Source of the DNA: Rhizobium sp. SL86
GTDB lineage: Bacteria > Pseudomonadota > Alphaproteobacteria > Rhizobiales > Rhizobiaceae
DNA length: 64,000 nucleotides
NCBI RefSeq assembly: GCF_026672545.1
Contig: NZ_JAPPRJ010000001.1
Span: 1,178,001 to 1,242,000, forward strand
Direction: 5' to 3'
The notes below the pieces were generated by a model, which saw only the letters and a program-made list of their open reading frames with translations, had not been told where the DNA came from and did no database searches. This document shows positions 26,497 through 35,057 of this stretch, piece by piece. The first letter of the stretch is position 1. Every line of letters begins with the position of its first letter. The position numbers and the translations under genes were made by a program.

Positions 26497-27144
26497 TTGG
26501 ATCTGCCGAGGAAACATCACATCGCAACGGCCCTGGACTCTCAACGCACGCAAGCACTCAAGCTGCTGAAGACGTGCCCCATGATGCGGCTGAAGGACTT
26601 TGCCGCCCACGGCATCGGCCCGGAAACGCTGGCGCGTCTCGTCCGGGACGGGGCGGTTGTTCGCCCCGCGCGCGGTCTCTATCAGCTTGCGGATAGTTCG
26701 GGCGATGCGGCTCGCATTCTGGCGGAAGCTTCGGTGCTCGTTCCCAAAGGCGTCATCTGCCTGACCTCAGCGCTGCAATTCCATGAGCTGACGCTGCAAA
26801 TGCCATCCGCCGTTTGGATGGCCATCGATCGCACCGCCTGGCGTCCCAAAATCGATTATCCGCCCATCCGCTTCGTGCGATTTACAGGCCCATCTCTGGC
26901 GGACGGTGTCGAGCAGCATTCCATCGATGGCATCGAGGTGTCGATCACAAATCCAGCGCGGACGATCGTCGATTGCTTTCGCTATCGGGCGAAGGTCGGA
27001 CTGGATGTCGCTCTGGAAGGCCTGCGTGAGGGACTTCGACGGCGGAAAGTCACGAGCGACCAGCTCTGGACCTATGGGACAAAGGGAAAGGTCTGGTCGA
27101 CCATGAGGCCCTATGTGGAAGCGACGGTAGCCGATGGCACATGA
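26497..27144 (+). CDS. abiEi: AbiEi-type antitoxin / transcriptional regulator
   Basis: The 215-aa protein has the AbiEi winged-helix N-domain (MRLKDFAAHGIGPETLARLVRDGAVVRPARGLYQL) followed by the AbiEi antitoxin C-domain with ITNPARTIVDCFRYR. In type IV AbiE systems it represses the operon and counteracts the nucleotidyltransferase toxin. The reported TTG start at 26497 gives the best N-terminus; the first in-frame ATG is at 26581 and would cut the helix-turn-helix. A TATATT just before the start may be the -10 box, so the true start could lie slightly downstream. It overlaps the toxin gene by 11 bp. The gap 26312-26496 shows nothing else. Confidence 0.85.
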   Translation: MDLPRKHHIATALDSQRTQALKLLKTCPMMRLKDFAAHGIGPETLARLVRDGAVVRPARGLYQLADSSGDAARILAEASVLVPKGVICLTSALQFHELTLQMPSAVWMAIDRTAWRPKIDYPPIRFVRFTGPSLADGVEQHSIDGIEVSITNPARTIVDCFRYRAKVGLDVALEGLREGLRRRKVTSDQLWTYGTKGKVWSTMRPYVEATVADGT

Positions 27145-28057
27145 ACCAAGGAAAAACGTCGGTGCTTCGGTCCGGGCTCGCCTGCTCGACCGGTCTCGTG
27201 TCGAACGCACGGACTTTCAGATTCTGCTGACGCGCTATGCGCTGGAACGGCTTCTGTATCGACTGAGCCTGTCACCTCATCGCGACCGCTTCATCCTGAA
27301 GGGTGCGATGCTGTTCGTGACCTGGGTGGCAGATCCTTTCCGGCCTACACGCGATCTCGATTTCCTCGGCTATGGCGAGAACAGCCCGGAGGCGATCGGA
27401 GAGGCCTTTCGAGCGATCTGCGGGCAGCCGGTCGATGACGACGGCGTCGTATTCGACATCGGCGCTATCACCGCTGTTCCGATCCGGGAGGATGTTGAAT
27501 ACGGCGGCATCCGCGTGCGCACCTCTGCGACGATCGCAGGCGCCCGCGTTCCTATCCAAGTGGACATCGGCTTTGGTGATGCCGTCACGCCTGGGCCTGT
27601 CGAGATTGAATATCCGTCGCTACTCGACGCGCCTGCGCCCCGCCTGCGTGCCTATCCGGTGACGACGGTGGTTGCCGAGAAATTCCAGGCACTCGTCGTG
27701 CTAGGCATAGCGAACAGCCGGTTGAAGGACTTCTATGACCTCTGGCTGATCGCGCAGACGTTCGAATTCGACCAGGCATCGCTTGCAGAGGCCGTCCGCC
27801 AGACCTTTGCTCGGCGCAGAACCACACTTCCAGCGACGAAGCCCACAGGCCTCAGCGAAGCTTATGCCGAAACCTGGGGGCGACAGTGGCAGGCCTTTTT
27901 GGGGCGAGAGCGAATGGCCGCGGCGCCGACGGAGCTGGCTGTCGTCATCTCTGACCTTACCAAATTTCTGCTCCCCCTGATCGAGCCTGCTGACGGTAAC
28001 GAGCGTTGGAAGCCCGGCGAAGGTTGGCGGGCGATAAGCGCCGGTCAGGACGGTTGA
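27134..28057 (+). CDS. abiEii: AbiEii-type nucleotidyltransferase toxin
   Basis: The 307-aa protein belongs to the AbiEii/AbiGii nucleotidyltransferase family. It shows the fold motif ILKGAMLFVTW (about residues 55-65), the catalytic-type pair RPTRDLDFLGYG (about 70-81), then VAEKFQA and RLKDFYDLW, all of which fit AbiEii toxins. These toxins modify RNA (related enzymes act on tRNA) and cause growth arrest during phage infection. It is translationally coupled to the antitoxin gene upstream. Confidence 0.9.
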   Translation: MAHEPRKNVGASVRARLLDRSRVERTDFQILLTRYALERLLYRLSLSPHRDRFILKGAMLFVTWVADPFRPTRDLDFLGYGENSPEAIGEAFRAICGQPVDDDGVVFDIGAITAVPIREDVEYGGIRVRTSATIAGARVPIQVDIGFGDAVTPGPVEIEYPSLLDAPAPRLRAYPVTTVVAEKFQALVVLGIANSRLKDFYDLWLIAQTFEFDQASLAEAVRQTFARRRTTLPATKPTGLSEAYAETWGRQWQAFLGRERMAAAPTELAVVISDLTKFLLPLIEPADGNERWKPGEGWRAISAGQDG

Positions 28058-28161
28058 CGCTCAGCTTGGGAGCAATAATCACGACGCCATCCGCTTCGTG
28101 AATGATGCAGTCCGGCTTAAGCTGGCGTACAAATCCCCCCACGCTTCACGTGCACCATAAC

Positions 28162-28206
28162 TTGTCATATATGGACGAATAAAAGGTTATACCATTCATA
28201 TATGGA
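28162..28206 (+). promoter_or_regulatory. Promoter with repeated operator in front of the HipB-like gene
   Basis: A -35 TTGTCA (28162-28167) and -10 GTTATA (28186-28191) are separated by 18 bp. The 11-bp direct repeat TCATATATGGA occurs at 28165-28175, overlapping the -35, and at 28196-28206, across the start codon. The copies are 31 bp apart, about three helical turns, as expected for cooperative binding by the encoded XRE protein. Confidence 0.65.
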
Positions 28207-28594
28207 GGATTGTGTGAGTTCCCCAAAAGCGAGGATGGCCCTCGAAAGCCTTGGAAACGACGTTCGTGGTGCGCGCCTGCGCCGAGGTATCGCCGTGGCC
28301 GACCTGGCGGTCCGCGCCGGCACCTCGCCCAGCACGATCGCTCGCCTCGAAAAAGGCGATCCTGGCGTTGGCATCGGCGTACTCGCCGGCATTCTCGTCG
28401 TTTTGGGGCTCGTCGAGCGCTTGGCGGACCTCATCGATATCCGCAAGGATGATTTGGGTCTGGCGCTGGCCTCCGAACAGTTGCCGCGACGCGGAAGGAC
28501 GTATGCCGCGAAGTTGCGCAAGCAGATTGCGCGCGCCCCTGAGGAGAGGGGCGGACAAAAGGACATCGTCGACCCGGACGGCGCGGCCTTCTGA
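28202..28594 (+). CDS. XRE/HipB-like helix-turn-helix regulator
   Basis: The 130-aa protein has an XRE helix-turn-helix (LGNDVRGARLRRGIAVADLAVRAGTSPSTIARLEKG, about residues 17-53) and a tail (LRKQIARAPEERG) like HipB-type antitoxins that pair with HipA kinases. No hipA follows: only 17 codons are open after an ATGA overlap before a stop. A GTG four codons in (MSSPKAR) is an alternative start. It is the last intact gene of the mobile island. Confidence 0.85.
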   Translation: MEDCVSSPKARMALESLGNDVRGARLRRGIAVADLAVRAGTSPSTIARLEKGDPGVGIGVLAGILVVLGLVERLADLIDIRKDDLGLALASEQLPRRGRTYAAKLRKQIARAPEERGGQKDIVDPDGAAF

Positions 28595-28647
28595 TGCCTG
28601 AATTGGGCACCCGTCGCGCTCAGACGTCGTCGCGTGATGTTTTGTAG
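28594..28647 (+). pseudogene. Possible 5' stump of a hipA-like gene
   Basis: An ATG overlapping the stop of the HipB-like gene (ATGA) opens a 17-codon frame starting MPELGTRRAQ, ending at TAG 28645-28647. The overlap is the usual hipB-hipA junction, so this may be what is left of a toxin gene lost near the island edge. The stretch is too short to prove homology. Confidence 0.25.
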
Positions 28648-28692
28648 TCAATCGCGGACTTTTGAGATTGGATCTGGCCATTTCTCCCGCAC

Positions 28693-28709
28693 TTCGTATA
28701 TAATACGAA
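28693..28709 (+). promoter_or_regulatory. Dyad with TATAAT near the island's right end
   Basis: TTCGTAT-N3-ATACGAA encloses a perfect -10 sequence TATAAT (28699-28704) reading rightwards. No gene follows before the attachment site. If the element circularises, this promoter would read across the joined ends into the left-end genes. A second short dyad, CCACA-N5-TGTGG, lies at 28736-28750. Confidence 0.4.
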
Positions 28710-28768
28710 CGAAGAGATTGACGCCGCGCACCGCGCCACATTTATTGTGGAAAATCAATTGCGTATGA

Positions 28769-28791
28769 ATCTGACGGTATATCTGACGGTA
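28769..28791 (+). repeat. Tandem 11-bp repeat beside the attachment site
   Basis: ATCTGACGGTA occurs twice (28769-28779 and 28781-28791) with a 12-bp period, about 60 bp inside the guaA-derived end. Short direct repeats next to an att core are typical arm-binding sites of tyrosine integrases. The integrase gene itself is not in this window. Confidence 0.5.
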
Positions 28792-28849
28792 ATCGTCGAT
28801 TTCTTGCCATTACATTCATATAAATTTCAAATACTTACTGCTTCGGTTG

Positions 28850-28867
28850 ACCATCGAGTGGGAGTAA
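28850..28867 (+). other. guaA: Right attachment site: 3' end of guaA
   Basis: ACCATCGAGTGGGAGTAA encodes Thr-Ile-Glu-Trp-Glu-stop, the conserved end of GMP synthase, but no guaA reading frame precedes it here. Elements that integrate in the 3' end of guaA leave such a copy at the far end. This marks the boundary between the mobile island on the left and the chromosome on the right. The intact guaA with the matching repeat should lie left of this window. Confidence 0.8.
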
Positions 28868-28893
28868 CGGCGCCGCAAGGCACCTCTTTGTCG

Positions 28894-28916
28894 CGGCCGC
28901 CTTCGGGCGGCCGTTT
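28894..28916 (+). terminator. Rho-independent terminator after the guaA end
   Basis: The hairpin CGGCCGCC-TTCG-GGCGGCCG is followed by TTTGCGTTTGG. It lies 27 bp after the guaA-type stop and is probably the original guaA terminator, separated from its gene by the island. Confidence 0.8.
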
Positions 28917-28943
28917 GCGTTTGGTCAGCCGATACACGCGCGT

Positions 28944-30554
28944 TTACAGCGCCTCGTAGGTGAAGCGGCCGAAATCCGCCGGCTTTGCCCGGCCGGTGAT
29001 GTCGAAGGCGACCATGCCGATGAAGGCGCCGGTGAAGGAGCCGTGTTCGCCGCGCCCGCCCTCGTCGGAAATCACCCCGGCATCGAGCACCGGGCCGATC
29101 GGTTGCCACGCCTGGCCATGCTCGGTGCGCCAGAAGAACTGCAGGTCGTTCTCCCGCACCTCGGCGGACAGATGCACCGGGCCATCGGGGATAGACACAC
29201 CGCCTTCGACCGGAAACTCCATGCGGCCATGCGGAAAATCGCCGGGGCAGGAGAAGATCGTCACCACGCGGCCGAGTTTTTCATGCAGTGTCACCACCAG
29301 CGCATGGAACTTGTGGCGGTTGTAATAATGCGTCAGCCCGGCCACCTGCTGATAGGTTTCCGGTTCGAACTCAACCACCGTCTCGGCGCGAAAGCTGTGA
29401 TCTTCCTGCCGGCGCGCCACCAGCGCCTGTTCGAACCAGGAGCCGATGCTCTCTCGCCCGTACAGCCGAAGATGACCGGGCCGATCGGAAAGCGAAAAGA
29501 TCCGCTCCGGTTCCGGCGTACGCAGCCACTGGAAGTCCTGCGGAAGGTCTCCGCCGTCGAAGGTGTAGACCACGCGTGCCGGTTTTTCCTCCGGCATGGC
29601 ATCGGTCGGCGCGGCCACCTCGACCGACGGCACCACGCCGCCGCCGGCCAAATAAAGCCAGCCGTCGTCCCGCCACTCGCATTTCTGGAGCGCCGTCTCG
29701 CGACCCAACGTGCAACGACGCTTGGGCGCAAGCGGCCGGCCGCACAGATGCGTGTGATAGGGCTCGCCCTCTGGCGTTTCGACATATTGCCCGTGCCCGG
29801 CACGCTGCAGAACGGCATCCGGCGCGTCCTTGGACGTGATCAAATGTGTGTCGGGGTGCACTTCGTAAGGGCCTTCTATGTGTCTCGACCGCGCCATGGT
29901 CACCGCATGGTCATACCCCGTGCCGCCTTCGGCCGTCGTCAGGTAATACCAGCCGTTGCGCTTGAAGACATGCGGCCCTTCCACCAGCCCGAGCGGGCTT
30001 CCGGGAAAGATGTTGCGGATCTCCCCCTTCAACTGCCGGGTCTTCGCGTCCCATTCCTGCAGCAGGATGCCGTCGAAGGCCGGATGTTTCGGCGTTCCGC
30101 CAAAACTCTCCGTGCGATGGTTCCACTGCATGTTGAGAAACCATTTTCGCCCGTCATCATCATGAAAGAGCGAGGGGTCGAAACCGGAGGAATTGACGTA
30201 GATCGGTTCGGACCAGTCCGCCTCGATGCTCGGTGCCGTCACGATGTAGTTGTGCGCATCCTTGAAGTTGCCGTCGAAGCGCTTGACGTCCGTGTAGACC
30301 AGCCAGAACTGGCCGTCCGCGTAGGAGAGGCAGGGCGCCCAGATGCCGCAGCTGTCGGGATTGCCGCGCATGTCGAGCTGGCTTTTGCGCTCCAGCGGAC
30401 GGCGCACCAGCGTCCAGTTCACCAGATCGCGCGAATGGTGGATCTGCACGCCCGGATACCATTCGAAGGTGGATGTGGCGATGTAATAATCCTCGCCGAC
30501 ACGGCAGATGGACGGATCGGGGTTGAACCCCGGCAGGATGGGGTTTCGGATCAT
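28944..30554 (-). CDS. Glycoside hydrolase family 43 (beta-xylosidase / arabinofuranosidase-like)
   Basis: The 536-aa cytoplasmic enzyme has the GH43 five-bladed propeller and a C-terminal beta-sandwich. The general base lies in PGFNPDPSICRV (Asp13), the pKa-modulating Asp in GFDPSLFHDDDG (about residue 126), and the catalytic Glu in GLVEGPHVFKRNG (about residue 190). It has no signal peptide, so it acts on imported oligosaccharides such as xylo-oligosaccharides. GGAGGAG precedes the ATG. It is the last gene of the sugar locus and follows a terminator-like hairpin. Confidence 0.93.
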   Translation of the reverse strand: MIRNPILPGFNPDPSICRVGEDYYIATSTFEWYPGVQIHHSRDLVNWTLVRRPLERKSQLDMRGNPDSCGIWAPCLSYADGQFWLVYTDVKRFDGNFKDAHNYIVTAPSIEADWSEPIYVNSSGFDPSLFHDDDGRKWFLNMQWNHRTESFGGTPKHPAFDGILLQEWDAKTRQLKGEIRNIFPGSPLGLVEGPHVFKRNGWYYLTTAEGGTGYDHAVTMARSRHIEGPYEVHPDTHLITSKDAPDAVLQRAGHGQYVETPEGEPYHTHLCGRPLAPKRRCTLGRETALQKCEWRDDGWLYLAGGGVVPSVEVAAPTDAMPEEKPARVVYTFDGGDLPQDFQWLRTPEPERIFSLSDRPGHLRLYGRESIGSWFEQALVARRQEDHSFRAETVVEFEPETYQQVAGLTHYYNRHKFHALVVTLHEKLGRVVTIFSCPGDFPHGRMEFPVEGGVSIPDGPVHLSAEVRENDLQFFWRTEHGQAWQPIGPVLDAGVISDEGGRGEHGSFTGAFIGMVAFDITGRAKPADFGRFTYEAL

Positions 30555-30576
30555 TGGATGCTCCTCCGGCTCGCAT

Positions 30577-30618
30577 AAAAAAAGCCGGCCGCGCCTCTCC
30601 CGAAGGACGCGACCGGCT
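30577..30618 (-). terminator. Intrinsic terminator between the oxidoreductase and GH43 genes
   Basis: On the minus strand, the stem AGCCGG-T-CGCG / CGCG-G-CCGGCT is followed by seven T residues (30583-30577). It lies 9 bp after the oxidoreductase stop and just before the GH43 start, so GH43 is probably expressed by read-through or at a lower level. Confidence 0.8.
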
Positions 30619-30626
30619 CCCCACTC

Positions 30627-31760
30627 TCAACGCAACAGCGCCAGCGCCTCATCGACACCCAGCGCCGCCGGTTGGGTGCAGGTCGTGGCGAGGTCCACAA
30701 AGCACCCGTCCTGACCGGATTTCAGGATGCTCGTCATCACATCGATGCCGTGCAACGTCCGATCGAGGGAGCAACGTGGATCGCGACCCGAAAGCAATGC
30801 CATGGCCATATCCGCCAGGCCTGCGGTGCGATAATTCGCACGTGGTCCTTGCGGACTTTCCTGGTTAGGCTTGCTGAACGGATGCCCCCATTCCTCCGGC
30901 GGTTGAATATCCTTGTTTTTGCCTGAAGCTTCAACCTTTCCACCAAAGAAATTTGGATCTGGAACGAAAATAGATCCTTCCGTGCCGTATAGTTCCATAT
31001 TGTTATGGCGATGTGACCAAACATCCCAACTCGCAGACAGCGTTATGGTTGCACCGCTGACGAATTCCAGAAGCGCATGAATGTTGGTCGGTGTCTCCAC
31101 GGGGATCACCGTTCCCGCCAAGGGCTGGCTGGTGATGGTGCGGGTCGGGCTTGCCATGGAGGTGAGTGCCGCCACCCGCTTCACCGGCCCGATCAGGTTG
31201 ATCAGGTTGGCGATGTAATAAGGCCCGAGATCGAGGATCGGTCCGCCGCCGGCGAGGAAAAAGAAGCCGGGATTCGGATGCCACATCTCCATGCCGGGGC
31301 TCATCACATGGCACGTTCCCGAAGTGACGCGGCCGATGCCGCCCTCATCGATATACTTGCGGGCCAGCTGATGGGCGCCGCCCAGGAAGGTGTCCGGCGC
31401 GCAGCCGATGGAAAGGTTCTTCGCCTTGGCCAGTGCGCGCAGTTCCTCGCCCTCCGCAAGCGACAGCACGAGCGGTTTTTCCGAATAGACGTGTTTGCCC
31501 GCTTCGAGAATCGCTTTCGAGACGGAGAAGTGTGTGGCGGGAATGGTGAGGTTGACGATCACGTCCAGTTCGTCGTTCTTCAGAAGGTCCTCAACGCTCT
31601 GCGCCTTTACCCCGTATTCTTCGGCCCTCAGCTGGGCCGCATTCGGATTCAGGTCGGCGCAGGCGAGCATTTTCAGCCCCTTGAACAGGGGCGCGAGGGA
31701 AAGATAGGTCGTGGAGATATTGCCGCATCCAATGATGCCGACACCAAGTTCCTTGGCCAT
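30627..31760 (-). CDS. Gfo/Idh/MocA family sugar oxidoreductase
   Basis: The 377-aa NAD(P)-dependent dehydrogenase has the Rossmann motif GVGIIGCGNIS (residues 6-16), and the family signature SEKPLVLSLAEGEEL with the catalytic Lys near residue 96. A C-terminal beta-sheet substrate domain contains FFLAGGGPILDLGPYYI. It probably oxidises a sugar freed by the GH2 or GH43 enzymes, and the isomerase gene lies immediately upstream. Confidence 0.9.
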   Translation of the reverse strand: MAKELGVGIIGCGNISTTYLSLAPLFKGLKMLACADLNPNAAQLRAEEYGVKAQSVEDLLKNDELDVIVNLTIPATHFSVSKAILEAGKHVYSEKPLVLSLAEGEELRALAKAKNLSIGCAPDTFLGGAHQLARKYIDEGGIGRVTSGTCHVMSPGMEMWHPNPGFFFLAGGGPILDLGPYYIANLINLIGPVKRVAALTSMASPTRTITSQPLAGTVIPVETPTNIHALLEFVSGATITLSASWDVWSHRHNNMELYGTEGSIFVPDPNFFGGKVEASGKNKDIQPPEEWGHPFSKPNQESPQGPRANYRTAGLADMAMALLSGRDPRCSLDRTLHGIDVMTSILKSGQDGCFVDLATTCTQPAALGVDEALALLR

Positions 31761-31784
31761 GGGGCGCTCCGGAGAAGTTTTGTT

Positions 31785-32546
31785 TCAATAGGTTTCGAAG
31801 GCGGCGAACGAGCGGCTGATCAGCCGGTCGAGATCCTTCGGATTGTCGTGCTCGACGACATAATGTTTCGCCGGCGTCTTGCGCAGCGCCTCCATCAGAT
31901 CCTTCCAGGCAACCGTTCCGTGGCCGACATCTGCCCAGCCGTCCTCGTCGGTATTTTCGCCGGCCGGCGCAATGTCCTTCACATGCACGGCGCGGATGCG
32001 CTTGCCGTAACTTTCGATCCAGGCAAAGGGATCGGCCTTGCCGCGCACCACCCAGGCAATGTCTGCCTCCCAGGCAAGATCCGGCCCGCCGGCAAAGATC
32101 TGTTCCTGCGGTGTCGAGCCGTCGGCCAATGTCTGGAACTCGAAATCATGGTTGTGCCAGCCGAACACGTAGCCCGCATCCTGGTATCGCTTGCCGGCTT
32201 CGGCAAGCCGCTGACCGAAGGCGAACCAGCCGCTGGCATCGCTCGGGCGCTGGTCCGGCATCAGATAGGGGCAATAGATCGCCTCCATGCCCAGGATCTT
32301 GGCAATCTGCAGGGCGCGTGCCGGTTCACGCTCCAGCATGTCGAGACCGAAATGGCCGGTCGGCATGGTCAGCCCGGCAAGCTCGAGATCCGCCTTCAAT
32401 GCGTTCAGCCCCGCCTCATCCATGTTGGCATAGATGCCGCCATACCCTTCCACCTGGGAATATCCCGCCTGCGAGAGCTTGTTCAGCACCTCCGACAGCG
32501 GCGGAAAATTGCGGGCGCTGTAAAGCTGGAAGCTGAGTTCGGTCAT
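31785..32546 (-). CDS. Sugar phosphate isomerase/epimerase (AP endonuclease 2 fold)
   Basis: The 253-aa TIM-barrel protein has the pattern of xylose-isomerase-like epimerases: GYSQVEGYGG near the start, YVFGWHNHDFEF in the middle, then EADIAWVVRGKADPF, AVHVKDIAP and HYVVEHDNP, with metal-binding Glu/His/Asp residues. The ATG at 32546 was chosen because GGGAGGA lies 6 nt before it; the frame extends 15 codons further up, overlapping the GH2 stop. It works with the adjacent Gfo/Idh oxidoreductase in sugar conversion. Confidence 0.9.
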   Translation of the reverse strand: MTELSFQLYSARNFPPLSEVLNKLSQAGYSQVEGYGGIYANMDEAGLNALKADLELAGLTMPTGHFGLDMLEREPARALQIAKILGMEAIYCPYLMPDQRPSDASGWFAFGQRLAEAGKRYQDAGYVFGWHNHDFEFQTLADGSTPQEQIFAGGPDLAWEADIAWVVRGKADPFAWIESYGKRIRAVHVKDIAPAGENTDEDGWADVGHGTVAWKDLMEALRKTPAKHYVVEHDNPKDLDRLISRSFAAFETY

Positions 32547-32587
32547 TGCATCCTCCCGGGCCACAAGGCCCTCCATTGCCAAGGAAA

Positions 32588-35020
32588 TCACCCTGCCCTG
32601 CTGCAGGCGTGAAGGTCGTAGATGGTGAATGTGGGTTCGCCTTCGCTGTCGGAAGACGGGGTAAACGTCACCCGGCGGCTTTCGCCCGCCGCGAGATCGA
32701 AGGCGTTGTCGGAAAAACGGCCCGGCCGATCGCTTTCGATCAGGATGTAGAGGCCAAGCCCCGCCGCCTGCACCGTCACGTCATAACCGCCGGTCGGTGC
32801 CGGCTGCACATCAAGGCCAAGCCCCGCCGGCTGAAGGTCGAGAGCCTTGTAGGTTCCAATGACATGATGGCCTTCACCGCCCATGCCGTTGCTCGCGGTA
32901 AAGCGCCAGGCGAGCAGGCAGTCGGCCGGGATTTCGGCCAGGTCCAGCGTCGTGGCCACCACCGCCGCATCCGGCGAGCAGAGAATATCGAGGCTCTGAA
33001 GGTCGCGCCGTTCGCCGGACAATGTCAGCAGCGACAGGGTCAGCGTCACCGTCACGTCGCGAGCCGTGTCATTCACAACCGACATCTGGATTGATGTTCC
33101 GTTGTCGGAGGGAATGGCTGCCACGTTGACGGGCTGGAAGAACCGCCGCGCCATGTAATGCAGCACTTTCCAATTGCCACCGTAATCCAGGCTCGACCAG
33201 GAGGCCACCGGCCAGGTGTCGTTCAGCTGCCAGTAGAGCGTGCCCATGCAATGCGGTTTCAAGGACCGCCAGTAATCGACCGCCGTGCGGATGGCGAGAC
33301 CCTGCTGTACCTGGCTGAGATAGACGAAATTGGCAAAACCTTCCGGAAACCGGAAATAACGGAACATGGTGGCCGCGATACGTTCGTTGCCGCCGACATT
33401 CTTCTGGTGCAGTTCCATCACCGGAGAGGCGATGTTCATGTCGTCTTCGCCGGCATAGGTGCGGATCACCGGCAGCGAGGTATAGGACTGGAAGCCGAAT
33501 TCAGAGCAGAAGCGCGGCCGCACCTTGCGGTAATCCTCGAAGGGTTTGTTCTCGTGCCAGACCGACCAGTAATGCATGTCACCGGAACCATCCGCATGCC
33601 AGGCATCACCATAATCGAGGTAACCGGAAGCGGGGCTTGAGGGCCACCAGACGGCATCCGGTGCTGCTTTCAGCAGCGCCTGTTCGATGGTGCGGTTCAG
33701 CCGGTCATAGGAGACGAGGTAACGGTCGCGGTTCTCGATCGATTGCTTGAACCAGGTCAGCGCGCCGACCAGTTCGTTGTCGCCGCACCACAGCACGATC
33801 GAAGGATGCGAGATCAGCCGGCGCACCTGGTAATCGACTTCGGCCGTGACATTCTCCAGGAAATCCGGCGTGGAGGGATAGAGATTGCAGGAGAACTGGA
33901 AATCCTGCCAGACCATCAGGCCCATCTCGTCGCAGAGATCGTAGAACCAGTCGGCCTCGTAGAATCCACCGCCCCAGACGCGGATCATGTTCATGTGGGC
34001 GTCGACCGCGGACTGCAGAAGGTCGCGTGTCTTCTCCGGGCTCGTCAGCGAAAACAGCGCGTCCGCCGGAATCCAGTTCGCACCACGGCAGAATATTTCT
34101 CGCCCGTTGATACGAAACGCAAAACGGCTGCCCGCCTCGTCCGGATCGGTCAGAAGCTCGACCGTGCGCAGGCCGATGTTGCGGGTGACGGTTTCCGATG
34201 CCGTCTCGACCGACAGAGCGTAAAGCGCCTGCTCGCCGCTGCCGGCTGGCCACCAGAGGCGCGGTGCATCGATGTGGAAGACATGGCTTACGGTCGTCTC
34301 GCCGGGCCGAACGCCGACATCGAGACGCACCTCCTCCTCGCCGAGCGACAGGATGAGTGGCGTCGCCCCCATCGCAGCGGCATGAAGAGTAACGGTGACC
34401 GTCACATCCACACCACCCTCGCCATGATGCTGCTGGGTCGTGACATGTTCGATCCGCGCCGCCTCGAGCCTCCTCAGCGCGATCGTGCCATAAAGGCCCA
34501 AGGGTGCCAGGGCGATGTTCCAGTCCCAGCCGAAATGGCATTGCGGCTTGCGCAGCATATTGCCGTTGGCAATCGGCGAGTTGCCCTCATGGTAAGGCAC
34601 GTAGAACGGCTGCCGCGCCTGGCGCCTTTCGCCTTCGCGAATGCTGGAATGAAAGAGGATGCGGATTCGATTGTCGCCCAACCGCAAGACACCGCTGACA
34701 TCGGGCCGATAGCGCCGAAAGCAGTTGTCGGCCTGAAGCACGATCTCGCCGTTGATCTCAATCGTTGCCACCGTATCGAGGTCGGTCACGTCGAGATACC
34801 AGTCGCCGTCCACCTCGCTCAGCTCGAAATCCTGCTCGATCTGCCAGTCCTGCTCGGCAACCCAGCGCAGGTCGAGTTCGTTGCGGCCGACATAAGGGTC
34901 CGGAATGAAGCCGGCATTCTTCAGCGCCGTATGCACATCACCCGGCACCGGCATCAGTGCCACGGTCTGTTCATCCAACGATGAAAGCCGCCAGTTACCG
35001 GCAAGATCGAGGCTGGTCAT
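32588..35020 (-). CDS. Glycoside hydrolase family 2, beta-mannosidase-like
   Basis: The 810-aa protein has the GH2 layout: jelly-roll, immunoglobulin-like domain, TIM barrel (about residues 280-600) and a C-terminal domain. The acid/base Glu is in SIVLWCGDNEL (about residue 430) and the nucleophile in RPRFCSEFGFQSY (about residue 530). The WCGDNE form and overall pattern fit beta-mannosidases better than beta-galactosidases. The ATG at 35020 (MTSLDLAGNW) is preceded by AGGAG. Upstream codons of the open frame run into a repeat and are not coding. It lacks a signal peptide. Confidence 0.93.
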   Translation of the reverse strand: MTSLDLAGNWRLSSLDEQTVALMPVPGDVHTALKNAGFIPDPYVGRNELDLRWVAEQDWQIEQDFELSEVDGDWYLDVTDLDTVATIEINGEIVLQADNCFRRYRPDVSGVLRLGDNRIRILFHSSIREGERRQARQPFYVPYHEGNSPIANGNMLRKPQCHFGWDWNIALAPLGLYGTIALRRLEAARIEHVTTQQHHGEGGVDVTVTVTLHAAAMGATPLILSLGEEEVRLDVGVRPGETTVSHVFHIDAPRLWWPAGSGEQALYALSVETASETVTRNIGLRTVELLTDPDEAGSRFAFRINGREIFCRGANWIPADALFSLTSPEKTRDLLQSAVDAHMNMIRVWGGGFYEADWFYDLCDEMGLMVWQDFQFSCNLYPSTPDFLENVTAEVDYQVRRLISHPSIVLWCGDNELVGALTWFKQSIENRDRYLVSYDRLNRTIEQALLKAAPDAVWWPSSPASGYLDYGDAWHADGSGDMHYWSVWHENKPFEDYRKVRPRFCSEFGFQSYTSLPVIRTYAGEDDMNIASPVMELHQKNVGGNERIAATMFRYFRFPEGFANFVYLSQVQQGLAIRTAVDYWRSLKPHCMGTLYWQLNDTWPVASWSSLDYGGNWKVLHYMARRFFQPVNVAAIPSDNGTSIQMSVVNDTARDVTVTLTLSLLTLSGERRDLQSLDILCSPDAAVVATTLDLAEIPADCLLAWRFTASNGMGGEGHHVIGTYKALDLQPAGLGLDVQPAPTGGYDVTVQAAGLGLYILIESDRPGRFSDNAFDLAAGESRRVTFTPSSDSEGEPTFTIYDLHACSRAG

Positions 35021-35057
35021 GACGTCACTCCTGTGGGCCGGCGCTTTTTGGCGAAAG

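Noticed and set aside
29043..30578. 511-codon plus-strand frame opposite GH43
   Set aside because: Pure antisense of a clear glycoside hydrolase, with His/Arg-rich composition typical of shadows.
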